The notes below the pieces were generated by a model. That model was not told the DNA's origin and made no database searches. It saw nothing but the letters and a program-made list of their open reading frames with translations. Below are positions 1 to 12,041 of a stretch of DNA of 64,000 nucleotides, piece by piece. Origin of the DNA: Sipunculus nudus. Its lineage: Eukaryota; Annelida; Sipuncula; Golfingiida; Sipunculidae. Every line of letters begins with the position of its first letter. Position 1 is the first letter of the stretch. The stretch lies in NCBI GenBank assembly GCA_026874595.1, contig CM049317.1:37856401-37920400 (forward strand). Reading direction: 5' to 3'. A program made the position numbers and the translations under genes.

Positions 1-919
1 TTTGGATGTTGTTTAAAATAACCAAAACTCATTGAACAAGGTTTGCAAACAGTACAGATCGATGATGAAAACGATCACGACAAGTAGGATGGACGAAACT
101 AAAGACATATTTCAGGATGATACAATAGAAACTCCTCATATATGTGCAATTTTGACAAAAACACGTCTATAGATGGACATGAGGTGATATTGATTAAAGA
201 AAAATGAATAATCCAAAGATCGTTGGACATGCAAAATTGCAGTTAAATACCTCAGACTAAAAAGCCAGTATTTTCAACGAAAACGAAAAGCTAGGTGGCA
301 CCAGCTGACTAGTCTGTGATGGATCTACACTACGTAAAAACAATTGCATTAAAATGCAAAAATAAAAACTTATATACATCCATCCACTCCTGATATGTGG
401 ATGAAATAACCCAAAGTAATCGTATAATTGGATGCCACGCAAATTTGGAGGTATCTAACATCTATATACATAAATAATTTCAGCAAAATACATTGAACTC
501 CTCCTGAAATATGGGCGGTTATCACTAATACATCCATATTCATACTGCACCAAACGGATTGCATGTGTCGCCACCAATCTTTGTGAGGCACCAGTTCACA
601 TAAGACCGAATGGTTGTGCTCGGAAAGATTGGTCCAAGGGTCTCAGAGGACTTCTCAGGAAACGGCAGTCTCTCTAAGCCGGTAAATTTATGCACGAAAT
701 TGCCTGAAAATTGTAAATGGGAACATTTTTAAAATCCCCCACCCCAGGTGAAAATAATTTTTATTATAATCAAAACTGAATAAACCCCAAAAAAAAACTT
801 TTTAACAACTTACCTGCTATAAAAGCTTATAAATAATACCTCTCAAACGATGTACAGCTCGAAAAAGGCACCCGAGCTAAAAGGGTTAATCCGGTTATGT
901 TTCTGTAACCCTCCCCCTC
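1..919. other. No gene recognised; AT-rich flank
   Basis: Only short open frames occur here, without domain resemblance or convincing splice context. It could be intron or 3' flank of the minus-strand Myb/SANT-like gene that starts at 1408, because that exon ends in a splice donor pointing into this stretch. I could not find the following exon. Confidence 0.4.

Positions 920-921
<2 letters not shown>

Positions 922-957
<36 letters not shown>
922..957. repeat. (AC)n microsatellite
   Basis: Uninterrupted AC dinucleotide run. Read on the minus strand it adds a Val-Cys tail to the Myb/SANT-like open frame, but that tail lies beyond a splice donor and is probably intronic. Confidence 0.95.
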
Positions 958-961
<4 letters not shown>

Positions 962-996
962 TCTGGCAGTTTTCTTAATTTGTTTAAAAGCTTTAC

Positions 997-1408
997 CTGC
1001 TGTCAGCTGCAATTCCTCCGTGTCAATGCCGCCGTTAACACCTCCAATGGCCACCTCTCCAATTATAGAAACAACCTTTTCCTCGACGGGGGTTAAGACT
1101 GGGAGTTCTTGTGTGCCTCCACCCCCTGTCTTTGCTGACAGCTTCCGACGCTTCGCTTCTTTTCCCTTTGTTACACTTGACCAGTCCTGCCACTTCCTTC
1201 TTATTTCATCTGGCTGTCTTACTGTTTTCGATACAGCATTTACACTCTGTGTTATTTCCAACCAAGCTTTCGCTTTTTCTTCTTGTGTGATGGTGCTTTT
1301 GAATTTTTCTAGTACAATAACTCTTTTTTCAGAGACCTTTTCGGCCAGTGTTTCAAGTTCTATGGCCTCAAAATTTGGTTTTCTCTTTCTCCCGCCGCGA
1401 GAACTCAT
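997..1408 (-). CDS. Myb/SANT-like DNA-binding protein, first coding exon
   Basis: The exon starts with ATG at 1408 and encodes about 137 residues before a good splice donor (GCAG/GTAAAG, GT at 996-995). Residues 6-80 resemble the Myb/SANT-like domain common in animals (Myb_DNA-bind_5 type): a basic start (RGGRKRKPNF), a helix with ETLAEKVSEKR, then AWLEITQSVNAV and EIRRKWQDW with the expected tryptophans. A basic stretch (KEAKRRK) could be a nuclear localisation signal. Family members include NAIF1-like proteins and the Myb-like partners of Harbinger transposases, so this may be a domesticated or transposon-borne gene. Downstream exons were not found. The open frame runs on into the AC microsatellite, which I treat as intron. 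The domain call is firm; the biological role is not established. Confidence 0.7.
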
Positions 1409-1775
1409 GATGCTTACCGAACACTAGCGCACGCTAAAATGAACAGGATGCACCTGCACTGCCACGTGTCCACGTGATCGTCTGATGTCAGCTCTAAACC
1501 TGCACCGGAAGTCACCTAGTAATGCTTACGAAAATTGGTAACGATAGTTCGTTGCTTAAAATGCAGATCCCACTTACGAAATAACAACGAAGGGTTTGGA
1601 GATACGCTCCTTGCTTTCTCGTTTGGTACTCGTTGATTTCTCGTTAAGGTAAACCTAACGAATAAGATAACGACGATACTACAAAATTTTCGAGTTCACC
1701 CCCCCAAGTCTGTAAAATACACGTATTTTGCCAATGCTTTATTCTTGGCGTGTTTCAAAAGTTAATGTATGCACG

Positions 1776-1965
1776 CAGAAGCGGATCCGGGGGGGGGGGG
1801 GGTCCAGGGGGTCCGGACCCCTCTTTTATCTGAAGGGACCTTTTTTTAAGGGTTTCAGGCAAATTTTTTTTGGCCTGGACCCCCCACCCCTAATTTTTCC
1901 GGACCTGGGGACTTAGATTTTTCATTACTGGGTTGGACTCCCCTGGAATCCTGGATCCGCCCCTG
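1776..1965. mobile_element. hAT-like MITE with 5-bp target duplication
   Basis: A 190-bp non-autonomous element. The left end begins CAGAAGCGGATCC and the right end finishes GGATCCGCCCCTG, forming inverted repeats. It is flanked on both sides by the direct repeat GCACG (1771-1775 and 1966-1970), as expected for a target-site duplication. The inside is G/C-run rich. CAG...CTG ends with a 5-bp duplication suggest a hAT-related (hAT5-like) family. The same ends recur on longer elements at 41832, 46275 and 50814. Confidence 0.75.
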
Positions 1966-2287
1966 GCACGTATGAAAGTACGCCATGACAACACTCTTTT
2001 GTATACGTATACAGTTATCACAGGCACTCGACAGTCACCAGGTGGACGATATTAAGAGCACCAGTGGCATCGTCCCATGAGCCGTTTTAGCCAATTACGC
2101 TCGGGGTGTCCTTACAATGAATGCCTGGCCCCATCAATATGAGCATTAAGATTTAAATACTGTACTTTAAGGTGTTTCTGAACGGATGACGGCCTATATC
2201 GGGACAATGGGTACTTCAGAGAGTGAGGGAATAAAGTATATAGGCCTAGTTAGTGTTCAGATTTTCTAAAATGGTGGTCAGTGGCTC

Positions 2288-3068
2288 AAAAGCCGGCATA
2301 CACGTTGCGACCCGACTCAACTCAGCAGGTCAAAAACTGTTTAGTTGAGTTGAGTCGTGTCGCAAAGTGTATGCACAAAAACGACCCGATTTAACCAGAG
2401 TCGGCACCAGTCGGCGTCAGTTTTTGGTTCTGGCAGTGTCAGAAAAAATCGTGTCCAGTTGAGTCGCGTCGTTCAGAGGCACAGTCAGCAACCAATCACT
2501 GCTACATCTCTGATCACATGAGTACCCCGGTCATGTGATCTTCTGGACCAAAATCGTATGGTGCAGAGAAAGACAACATTACATTACATGAGCACTATGC
2601 GCGCATTATATATGAATATAGATCTGTATAGCCAATGTCACCAGTACAATGTCAGCATAATATCAATATGCTTCATATTCACGGATGTTGAATATATAGT
2701 GTATATCACAGGACATCGAATACTATTTTATAGACTAAAATTATATAAAACTAAAATCATTTAGCTATGCGATGGGAATAATTGATAGGGCGAGGTATAG
2801 ATACATACGTATATACTGATAAATAAAATGACATTTAATTATGTATTAATGACTTTGCTTTCATAAGTCACAAGCTTGTCTCCATTTTTGTTGATTTGAA
2901 TGTATAACGCCTCTGCCGTCGATCAAGTTGAGTTGATTCGGGTCGTTATGTGTATGCACCCCAGTTTTCGTCAGTCTGCAGGGTAAAAAACTGGAAGAAA
3001 CTGTAGAAAACTTGAGGAAACCTGTTCAGTTTGGCCCAGTTGAGTTGAGCATGTATGCAGAGCTTTAA
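2288..3068. mobile_element. TIR element absent from the paralogous copy
   Basis: Compared with the homologous flank of the right lipase gene (around 56630), this stretch of about 0.78 kb is an insertion. Its ends are imperfect inverted repeats (AAAGCCGGCATACAC on the left, and the reverse complement of GCATGTATGCAGAGCTTT on the right). Both ends carry internal motifs of the type GTTGAGTTGAGTC. No coding capacity was seen. The target duplication is unclear, so the superfamily is not assigned. Confidence 0.55.
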
Positions 3069-3115
3069 TATAACCTATTATGTGACTGTGATATGTAAAT
3101 ATATGAACATGGGTA

Positions 3116-3732
3116 CATAGTAAAACCTTGGAAAATTCGGAAAATCTCGGAAAAGTTTGACCATGAATTAGACCATAGTAACTTAAACGCTCAGAACAGC
3201 AATATATCACTTACTGGTGTATGATTCGGCTACTTTGATTGACCAAACAAAATTTATTCTGTACAACATTTAATTCTGCACACACAGGATTAGACTTAAC
3301 CACTAAAATCATTCCCCGCAGTCCGATCATCACCACACGAGTTAACAGTGGCGGCCATATTGGACGGAAGGCTTCTCGGAAAAAAACTAAACCCCTTCGG
3401 AAATGTAATTTATCGTTCTGCAACATGTCATTTCATATGTCAGATGAAAACCAGACCGATTTACTGTCGAATTATGTTGCGTGTTTTGGATTTTTAGCGG
3501 GAAAGCTTGGAGGTTTTTCCTTTTTTGTTGTTCGGAAGCCCTAATAGTCTTGTCAAATTAAAAAAAATCTATGCTCTCAATTTCTCAACAGATTATTTTG
3601 GCTTTTATTAGGGACCCAAAAATAATATGTAATAATATTGTAACCATACTTTCAAGGAGGTGCGTTCTAATTACTATGGTTAAATTTCTGAATTTTTCCG
3701 AGAATTTTCGAGTTTTTCCGGGGTTTACTATG
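3116..3732. mobile_element. MITE with long imperfect terminal inverted repeats
   Basis: The left arm (CATAGTAAAACCTTGGAAAA, then CGGAAAATCTCGGAAAAG) is mirrored by the right arm (TTTTCCGGGGTTTACTATG preceded by CCGAGAATTTTCGAG). A shorter relative occupies the matching place near the right lipase gene (56682-56935), so the insertion predates the segmental duplication. No gene is inside. Confidence 0.6.
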
Positions 3733-4142
3733 CGCCATATACATGTAAAAAATTGGCGTATGTTTGCGTCCTAGCCATTAAAACATGCTAATTAAGTCTG
3801 AAGTGAAGGGATCCTCGTGCTCCTGGGTGAATTCATTCTGTAAGGAGTCTTTGAGTACAATTGTTTTGACTGCTGTTTCTCAGCTGGAAGTTAAATTTGT
3901 ATTTCTCATGGTATTTTAATAGAACAGGGTTTTGAGTATGGTTAATCTAGCAGCAATTTTAAATAACGGTGGTTATAACGCAATATAATGTCTGATGAGA
4001 CTGAACTTTATGTATGTAGATCACACGATAAGCAAATATTCTTTCAGTAATGGGCAAAATAATAGAAATACATTCAGTTTATAACCATTCGATCAGCTAT
4101 CATTATTTGTTATTTTATATCTTGTGTGTGATTGGTTACTAG

Positions 4143-4303
4143 TTCCGCGCCCTCCCGCCAGGCGCTGCGCCTGAATCAGCCGGACAACATCCGCTCTGCC
4201 AGCTTCATGAAAGGGTAAACCGGTCCGCTTCATTATCCACGGGTGGATGTCACATACCAGTAAACCTTGGATACACAAGATGTCCCAGGCTCTCATGAAA
4301 GTG
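4143..4303 (+). pseudogene. Lipase left copy exon 3, frameshifted
   Basis: The exon follows an acceptor (TTACTAG) and ends at K or KV before GTGGTTCG. It matches exon 3 of the right copy almost base for base and carries the oxyanion-loop motif IIHGW. One extra base near 4213 (ATGAAAGGG here, ATCAGAGG in the right copy) shifts the frame and gives an in-frame TAA at 4216-4218. The rest (IHGWMSHTSKPW) is open only in the shifted frame. Either a true inactivating mutation or a sequence error. Confidence 0.75.
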
Positions 4304-4932
4304 GTTCGTACACGGATACTCTATATTTTTCCCCCTACTTTTAGTGAAAATATGAACGGAGTTTCGTGGACACTATTTTTCACGCGTTTCGTTCATCTTG
4401 AGATACATGGCATCTGTGATGCCATGGAGTTTGGAGGACAGTTTCGTGAGGAGAGATTCCATGCCTCACTTTATTCACGCCTTTGTTAATCGGCGGACAC
4501 TTGTAGTCGCTTGTCGACTGCTCATATTCTAGTTGTCTTAAAATGGTCATCGTGATCTTAAATAATATAGTGTTTGTTATACGCCACAACGGTCACAGTG
4601 CCTTATTTAAAACAGAACATTTCACGAAATATTGAATAACAGCCCGAAACAAATTGAAGTAATATATGACATATATTTGATCAGAGTCATAAAATGAATC
4701 CATAATATACTGCCACGGATGTACTGATTACGGAGAATCCGTAAGCATTGTATGAACCAGCAATGCATGCTTATACTACGTGCGGCAAGTAAACATCAAT
4801 CTATATAGAAATACGAGAACACAAACATAAATCCTATTCATGTTGATCAAATTCGGCGGGAGAAGCTCAGTGATAATCTTCAAAACGTATTATTGTCCCA
4901 AGCTCCCAGATTTGAAAGAAATGTACAAAAAT
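4304..4932. other. Lipase intron 3, first part
   Basis: No gene. The first 60 bases match the start of intron 3 in the right copy and then diverge. Confidence 0.5.
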
Positions 4933-5552
4933 GAAAGAAGCATGAATTGTTTTTTTTTTTTTTTTTTGGGGGGGGGGGGGGGGAGCTCAGTGATGAATTT
5001 CAGATATGGAGCCACGCTGAAAATAAATCATCTTGTCCAAAATCCAAGATGGCGGTCATTTCACGATCAACTTGAAATTTATGTAAACCTTTGTGGGTGC
5101 AATTTTGAAATATCAAATAGTTTTGGTGACATTTATTTTACATTTACTGGATACAAGTATTTGAAAACCATGTCTGTTTCAACGGAAAGACAAATTATTC
5201 ATAATTTATTTAGACTACATGTGTGCATAACAGGATCCGCACATATGTAAGAAGCTCAAACGTGTTTGCTGTATAGATTCTATATTTCTTTTGCCGTGAG
5301 ATGATGGCTATATGCTGGCATGAAGACACAATCAACAAACATTTAGAGGCGCATAGCATGTTTCTGTATGTAACCTTTGTACTATGGCGATGAATGCATT
5401 GTATAATCAACATACTGTAAATACCTTTGGTAGATTGCCAATTTGGTGATGTAGTGATGATGCAGACTGAAGGCGTTATGCTCCTAAGAAAGAGTCAACA
5501 CGTGTCAGTAAAATATCAATACCTTCCTCTGTGATGCTATTGTTTATTTTCT

Positions 5553-5588
<36 letters not shown>

Positions 5589-6430
5589 TGGATTGTACAA
5601 CTGGTTAAAATTACTATTACAAGCCACTCTCTATGGATCGGGTTGGTGGCGTTCAGTAGTATATAGTGGTACAGGAAATCGGAGGACGTTGAGAACAGAA
5701 CCGACTTTGGACGGGCCATTACAACCCACTCTTATTGGAAGGATAATGATCAAACCTTTCATTACATTGAAACAGACTTAGGACTTAAATACTTAAAATC
5801 AATGTGTATATTAAATAAGAGCACAGATGGATTTATGCATTTGATATTTCCTAATTGCACTATCGAGGTTAACATGAAGGTTACGTTGATCGTAAGATCT
5901 AATTACATGTAAGTAGGTTTCAAATGTCCTAATGATTAGTGATTACTGACATATCAAATTCCCAATTAATTTTCTTCCAGATTTTGATAATTTGTTGGCC
6001 CCATCATCTCTCCAAAGCAATTGCATTTGTCAGCATGCAAGTGAAGGGAAATTTAAAGGAAGAAATATGAAATATAGCAATAAAAACCTGTTCTACAATT
6101 CAAGCATCAGAATGCATGACATAACACACAAACCTAGCCCAACACATGACACGTTTATTGTATTACAGTCAAAGTAGGCGACTACGGTGCAGAACTCAAC
6201 TTCAAATATTTGCTGTTCGATGTGTTAGTTAAAAAACATATTTAGCACATAGAAATAGTGCACTTGCAATGCATTATAGGACAAATATAACGGGATTTAT
6301 TGATATTTTATAATCTACATGGCCGCCATCTTGGACTTTGACCGAGATGGGGTGAATTTTGCTTGGCCCCACATCTGAAAATATTGAGTATGGTCTTGAA
6401 AACTATTATGCCAAGTTTCATGCTTCTTTC
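4933..6430. mobile_element. Element with long imperfect inverted repeats
   Basis: The left arm (4933-5060) contains AAAGAAGCATGAA, TTTCAGATATGGAGCC and CCAAGATGGCGGTCAT. The right arm (6315-6430) carries the same blocks in reverse complement and mirrored order. The inside is AT-rich with an (AT)n run at 5556-5585 and no gene. It is missing from the corresponding intron of the right copy. The left arm is split by a T17/G14 homopolymer tract. Exact ends and target duplication were not resolved. Confidence 0.55.
5556..5585. repeat. (AT)n microsatellite
   Basis: Simple AT run inside the inverted-repeat element. Confidence 0.9.
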
Positions 6431-7130
6431 TTTTTTTTTTGCACAATTCTTCTCTTAACAGCTGGACTATCATCCGAAATTCGCTCACAAAAAATGAAAA
6501 AATCTTTGAACGGACTCTGGGATGAACAATTAATAATAAGCTTCATTTATTTTACATGCAACGTGCAAATAGTTTGATGACTAACATGAGGCACTTACCA
6601 AGGCTCCTTGGTATTAGGTAGTCTGTAGAGGTGTATGAAACCAGAGTAGCCCTAGAAATCAACAACAGCCCACTCTAATAGCCACGCCGGAAGTCAAACT
6701 CGGGCCGTAGATAGAGCCTGGCATGATTTACTCTCCAGCATCTTTAAAACAAGGCTCTTTTTATATTTGAAGATTATTGATATATATAATAGTGTAAATA
6801 TTCTACAATGAATATAATATTGAAATGCTGCGGCTGGTCACATTCTTACGTATATCCCTGTCCATTCTTCAGTTTAAAATATCCCTGACTTTGAATACAC
6901 AGTTCTATCAGTAATAGATGACAAATGTTGATTTTACAGAAAATTAAAAAAAACTGTGTTCACTAGAACCAGAAGTGACTTATACATATATGTTTGTACT
7001 GTTTGTCACTGAATTGTCTTAACCAAGGGGCCCTATTTTCCTGTTTATTTTTACATTAAACAAAACAAAATACATATTCCATGTTTAACTTCTGAATGCT
7101 TCGAATTGGTCGGAACAATAACACCAAACA
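6431..7130. other. Lipase intron 3, middle part
   Basis: No gene seen. From about 6740 onward the sequence aligns with 58930-59210 in the right copy, confirming that this is homologous intron. Confidence 0.5.
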
Positions 7131-8440
7131 GCAACACTTCTGAGTACGATGGACTCAGCACCACTACTCAGTACAAGGAACTCAGCAACACTACTGAGTA
7201 CAAAGAGCTCAGCAACACTACTCAGTACAAGGAACTCAGCAACACTTCTTAGTACAAGGAGCTCAGCATCACTACATAGTACAAGAAGCTCAGCAACACT
7301 ACTGAGTACAAGGAACTCAGCAACACTACTGAGTACATGGAGCTCAGCAACACTACTGAGTACAAGGAGCTCAGCAACACTACTCAGTACAAGGAGCTCA
7401 GCAACACTACTGAGTACAAAGAGCTCAGCAACACTACTGAGTACAAGGAGATCAGCAACACTACTGAGTACAAGGAGCTCATCAACACTACTGAGTACAA
7501 GGAACTCAGCAACACTACTCAGTACAAGGAACTCAGCAACACTTCTTAGTACAAGAAGCTCAGCAACACTACTGAGTACAAGGAGCTCAGCAACACTCCT
7601 GAGTACAAGGAACTCAGCAACACTACTCAGTACAAGGAACTCAGCAACACTTCTTAGTACAAGGAGCTCAGCAACACTTCTTAGTACAAGGAGCTGAGCA
7701 ACACTACTGAGTACAAGGAGCTCAGCAACACTACTGAGTACAAGGAGCTCAGCAACACTACTGAGTACAATGAACTCAGCAACACTACTGAGTACAATGA
7801 ACTCAGTAACACTACTGAGTACAAGGAGCTCATCAACGCTACTCAGTACAAGGAGATCAGCAACACTACTGAGTACAAGGAACTGAGCAACACTACTCAG
7901 TACAAGGAGCTCAGCAACACTACTCAGTACAAGGAGCTCAGCAACACTACTGAGTACAAGGAATTCTCAGCAACACTACTCAGTACAAGGAACTCAGCAA
8001 CACTACTCAGTACAAGGAACTCAGCAACACTACTCAGTACAAGGAACTCAGCAACACTACTCAGTACAAGGAACTCAGCAACACTACTCAGTACAAGGAA
8101 CTCAGCAACACTACTGAGTACAAGGAGCTCAGCAACACTACTAAGTACATGGAGCTCAGCAACACTACTAAGTACATGGAGCTCAGCAACACTACTCAGT
8201 ACAAGGAACTCAGCAACACTACTCAGTACAAGGAACTCAGCAACACTACTCAGTACAAGGAACTCAGCAACACTACTAAGTACATGGAGCTCAGCAACAC
8301 TACTCAGTACAAGGAGCTCAGCAACACTACTCAGTACAAGGAGCTCAGCAACACTACTAAGTACATGGAGCTCAGCAACACTTCTTAGTACAAGGAACTC
8401 AGCAACACTTCTTAGTACAAGGAGCTCAGCAACACTACTG
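7131..8440. repeat. 27-bp minisatellite, main array
   Basis: About 48 units with the core AACACTACTGAGTACAAGG. Variants alternate CTGAG/CTCAG/CTAAG and AAGGAGCTC/AAGGAACTC. Because 27 is a multiple of three and the unit lacks stops in some frames, long repetitive open frames appear on both strands; they are not treated as genes. The array lies in intron 3 of the left lipase, where the right copy has one unit (59236-59262). Confidence 0.95.
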
Positions 8441-8604
8441 AAAACATTGAACTCGTTCTCGGCAAAACAAACAGAAAAAATATCCACTATGCCGTAAAAC
8501 ATATTTGTATGTGTGGCCTTACCCGTCAGTTTGTCCCTTTTTGTCTGTCTCTCTGTGTCCCCGCTGACGTTAACGTTAATTCGTTCCCTATTTTTATTTG
8601 ACAG

Positions 8605-8760
8605 ACTCCTCAGAATTTGGTTAGCGTGGACTGGTACCAGGGGGCCAAAACAATTTACTATTACAATGCTGCTAAAAACACACGTGTTGTCGGAGAGGCC
8701 TTGGCCAAATACACGGAAACACGGTTGGGCGGCCATATTGGCCTCGTTGTGGTTCGGCGA
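8605..8760 (+). pseudogene. Truncated lipase exon 4, first copy
   Basis: After the same acceptor as the real exon 4 (TTATTTGACAG) the sequence encodes TPQN, then VSVDWYQGAKT through GEALAK. At 8711 it switches to the left end of a TIR transposon. The GHSLGGH half is lost, so it cannot supply the catalytic serine. The frame stays open, and GCGA/GTAAAC at 8760/8761 inside the transposon end is a plausible donor. That would make an exon of 156 bases, phase 0 to phase 0. Confidence 0.7.
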
Positions 8761-11026
8761 GTAAACAAACTGAACGTGCTTTTGTATTACTAGGGAAATA
8801 AACGAAAATCATCGCTTAATCCACTACACCTTTTATATTTTCTATCATGACTGAGTAAAATTATGTTATATAACCTGACACCGTTGGTATTAAACATTCC
8901 ACAGCTGTTAGGGAAAATGTATCCCATGACACCATTAACATAGAGAGCCTTCAAGAGGCCTGAGTATAATCAGCTCCTTGATTTCACTTGGCGGCTGTGT
9001 CACAGTCAGTTCAGTGGGCAATGCTTTCCATATGACACAGTTTTTCGGGTTAGATAAGACAAATCATGACTTCTTCATTATACTTATTTCATACTTGTAT
9101 AAGTTTTAACCAAATATAATATATATATATATATAATATATTATGTATATCTTTATATATACATGTATATATATATATATATTCAATAGCACAGAAACTG
9201 ATTATTCCAAAATATATATATCAAAATAATTAGAGCACGCATGTGTACATGCTTATTTGTGTATATATGTGTGTATATATATTATGTATAAATATTATAT
9301 TATATATTTACATATATGTATATATATAAATATATATATATAATTATATATATGTATATATACACATATATCTCTATACACAAAAGCACAAAAACTGTTT
9401 ATTCCACAATAGATATATCAAAATAATAAAACATGTATATGTACATGTTCATCTGTGTATGTATGTATATATATAATAAAAAAATCATTATACAAAATTT
9501 AATACAATTAAATTTATATATATATATAAAATAACAATATATATATATATTTAAAAATATCATTTAATAAAATTATACATATATAATACGTCGGTGTAAT
9601 AATATTGATTATAGCCTGTTAATTTGAAAATATAAATATCAATAAATTTGGGTTATAATTCTACATTGATTTCAAGAACAATAATCTGCCATTTCCATAC
9701 CCTTCTAATAAATCATGCTAAATAAGAAATGGTATACATTATTAAGACTATACTATATTACGGGCCATATAAGTTGTTTTTTCTTTTATGATCAATTCCA
9801 CCTATTGTGGTGTTTTGTACGTCATGTAGAACTAGGAACAAAATGAGACTAATGTAAAAAATCAGTTATATCTTATTCCATGATTTGATTATAATAAGAC
9901 TTGATGCCAACTGTAACTATATAAGATCTAACAAAGAATGATATTGTGAATACCTGTCATCTTTTTATATAGCGAACTTATTGGTGACATATATTCTGAT
10001 TATTTTGACGAATATAACATTATTTTTCCAAAACAAAAGCATAATAATATACATTATAATGTGCATGCCGTTTAATATTTCGATGTTCATTAATTCAAAG
10101 TTTATGCTAAAACACATTAGACTGGTTTCGAGATAACCAAATAATGACAGACCATTATAAATATTCTCAAAGAGAATAAAAGAACTATTAGTTTTGGATC
10201 ACTTCATATATAATATTAATTCACGTCATCAGAAAATCCATAGAGAAATTATATTTTAGAAGAGTGTCATATTATATTATATTATATTATATTAAATCGA
10301 AAAAAAAACATAATATAAAATTTTCCTTTACTTATTTTTATATTGCTAAACATTGTTCGGCAGTGTACATCACCATTGATTTGGCAATATTTCTATTTAA
10401 CATGAAATTCAACTGTGTTTACTATATGTAATAATACAGCTTAAGTCAGGCAACCAGGCAAAGCCCATCATAAACAAATGTGTCCAGTCTGACCGGTCTA
10501 GCCAAATGTTCAGACATTTCTTTCAAACCATTATGAAAAGGGCCTAATTACATGCCTTTGATGTTAACGAATAAAATTTGTCATATTCTGTTTGTGAGGC
10601 TGGCTGAGTTCTAAGAAGAATTTAGGTTTATTGGTTAAATATATTTAAGAAATAGCTTGATGAAAATTAGGTGCGCCATGAAACAACAGCATATATACAG
10701 AATACGATACAAATATAATTACCAAAAATTAATGGCAGACTGTGTAAATACCATGTACCACGTCGAACCCACTCCGCCTTTGCGTGATTCCCTTCACTGT
10801 GAAACAATTTCAACTTTAATGAATTATACTCATGTCTTCCTTTATATTTATATTATTTGTTTTTGGTACAAAAATGTTTTCAAAGGGTCATGTAAAGTTT
10901 TTTTTGTATATTATTTCATTACATATATTTATAGGCCCCTTTGAAGCATTTTCTCACAGGACTATGATATGTATGTTATATAAATATATATATATACACA
11001 TATATATATACATACAAACATATATA

Positions 11027-11072
<46 letters not shown>

Positions 11073-11620
11073 ATCCAAAATTGAAAGTTTTATTAAAGCC
11101 TTTAAATGTTACCAGATGCATAATCATCAGCAGTTAATAAGCTGCATGATCCGATAGGATGTCCGTGTGTCATGAATCCTCTAAAAGACCGACATGAGTA
11201 ATCATAGTGTAAAGTCTTTTGTTAAACCTCAGATGAAATGTAAATGTATCACATGACCACAGCCTGGGCATCTTGTCAATGTTAAGGAGATGTGACGACA
11301 TGCATACCAGACCAGAACAGATACGCCATACCGGTCCAGCCACTGACTGACAGATGATGGATATATTCCCATTAAAGCTAAATTTGGTCAGAAAATCACG
11401 GGCTTAACCTACTTTTAGTTATACTTGTTGGATTGGAATGTTAATTTAGACCAGCACCGTGTTTATTTTATTCAAAACCGGTGTAAAATTTTCAATATTA
11501 TTATATTCTTAACACCATATTCAAGGCGCCCACGTGCTACTGTTTACTCGCCAACCGGAAGTAAACAAAGTTTTCATCCGGGGCCCTCACTTCCATATAA
11601 GCCAAACCGTGTTTCTGTGT
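8711..11620. mobile_element. Non-autonomous TIR transposon, copy 1
   Basis: The ends are inverted repeats of consensus ACACRGAAACACGGTTKGGC. A second shared block further in (GGCGAGTAAACA) lies on both arms, so the arms extend about 80-100 bases. The 2.9 kb interior is very AT-rich, with several AT/TATA microsatellite stretches (9115-9560, 10980-11066) and no convincing gene. The left flank is lipase exon 4 while the right flank is minisatellite. A 3-base AAT touches both ends but cannot be judged a true target duplication. Superfamily unassigned. Confidence 0.75.
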
Positions 11621-11627
11621 AATAATG

Positions 11628-11880
11628 CAACACTACTCAGTACAAGGAGCACAGCAACACTACTGAGTACAAAGAGCTCAGCAACACTACTGAGTACAAG
11701 GAGATCAGCAACACTACTGAGTACAAGGAGCTCATCAACACTACTGAGTACAAGGAACTCAGCAACACTACTCAGTACAAGGAACTCAGCAACACTTCTT
11801 AGTACAAGAAGCTCAGCAACACTACTGAGTACAACTCAGCAACACTTGTTAGTACAAGGAGCTCAGCAACACTACTGAAA
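11628..11880. repeat. 27-bp minisatellite, second block
   Basis: About nine units of the same repeat as the main array, directly after the right end of transposon copy 1. Confidence 0.93.
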
Positions 11881-12041
11881 ACATTGAACTCGTTCTCGGC
11901 AAAACAAACAGAAAAAATATCCACTATGCCGTAAAACATATTTGTATGTGTGGCCTTACCCGTCAGTTTGTCCCTTTTTGTCTGTCTCTCTGTGTCCCCG
12001 CTGACGTTAACGTTAATTCGTTCCCTATTTTTATTTGACAG

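Noticed and set aside
1020-1427. 135-residue plus-strand frame
   Set aside because: Antisense shadow of the Myb/SANT-like exon, which has the recognisable domain.
7149-7697. Long open frame of repeated ATLLSTRSS-type residues
   Set aside because: It is the 27-bp minisatellite read in a stop-free frame. It lies in a lipase intron, and the paralogue has a single unit there. Related repetitive frames at 7337-7549, 8149-8388, 11534-11878 and 15004-15348, and 7924-8736 on the other strand, fail for the same reason.
10657-10944. 95-residue frame repeated at 14127
   Set aside because: It lies in the AT-rich interior of a duplicated non-autonomous transposon, with biased composition and no transposase motif.
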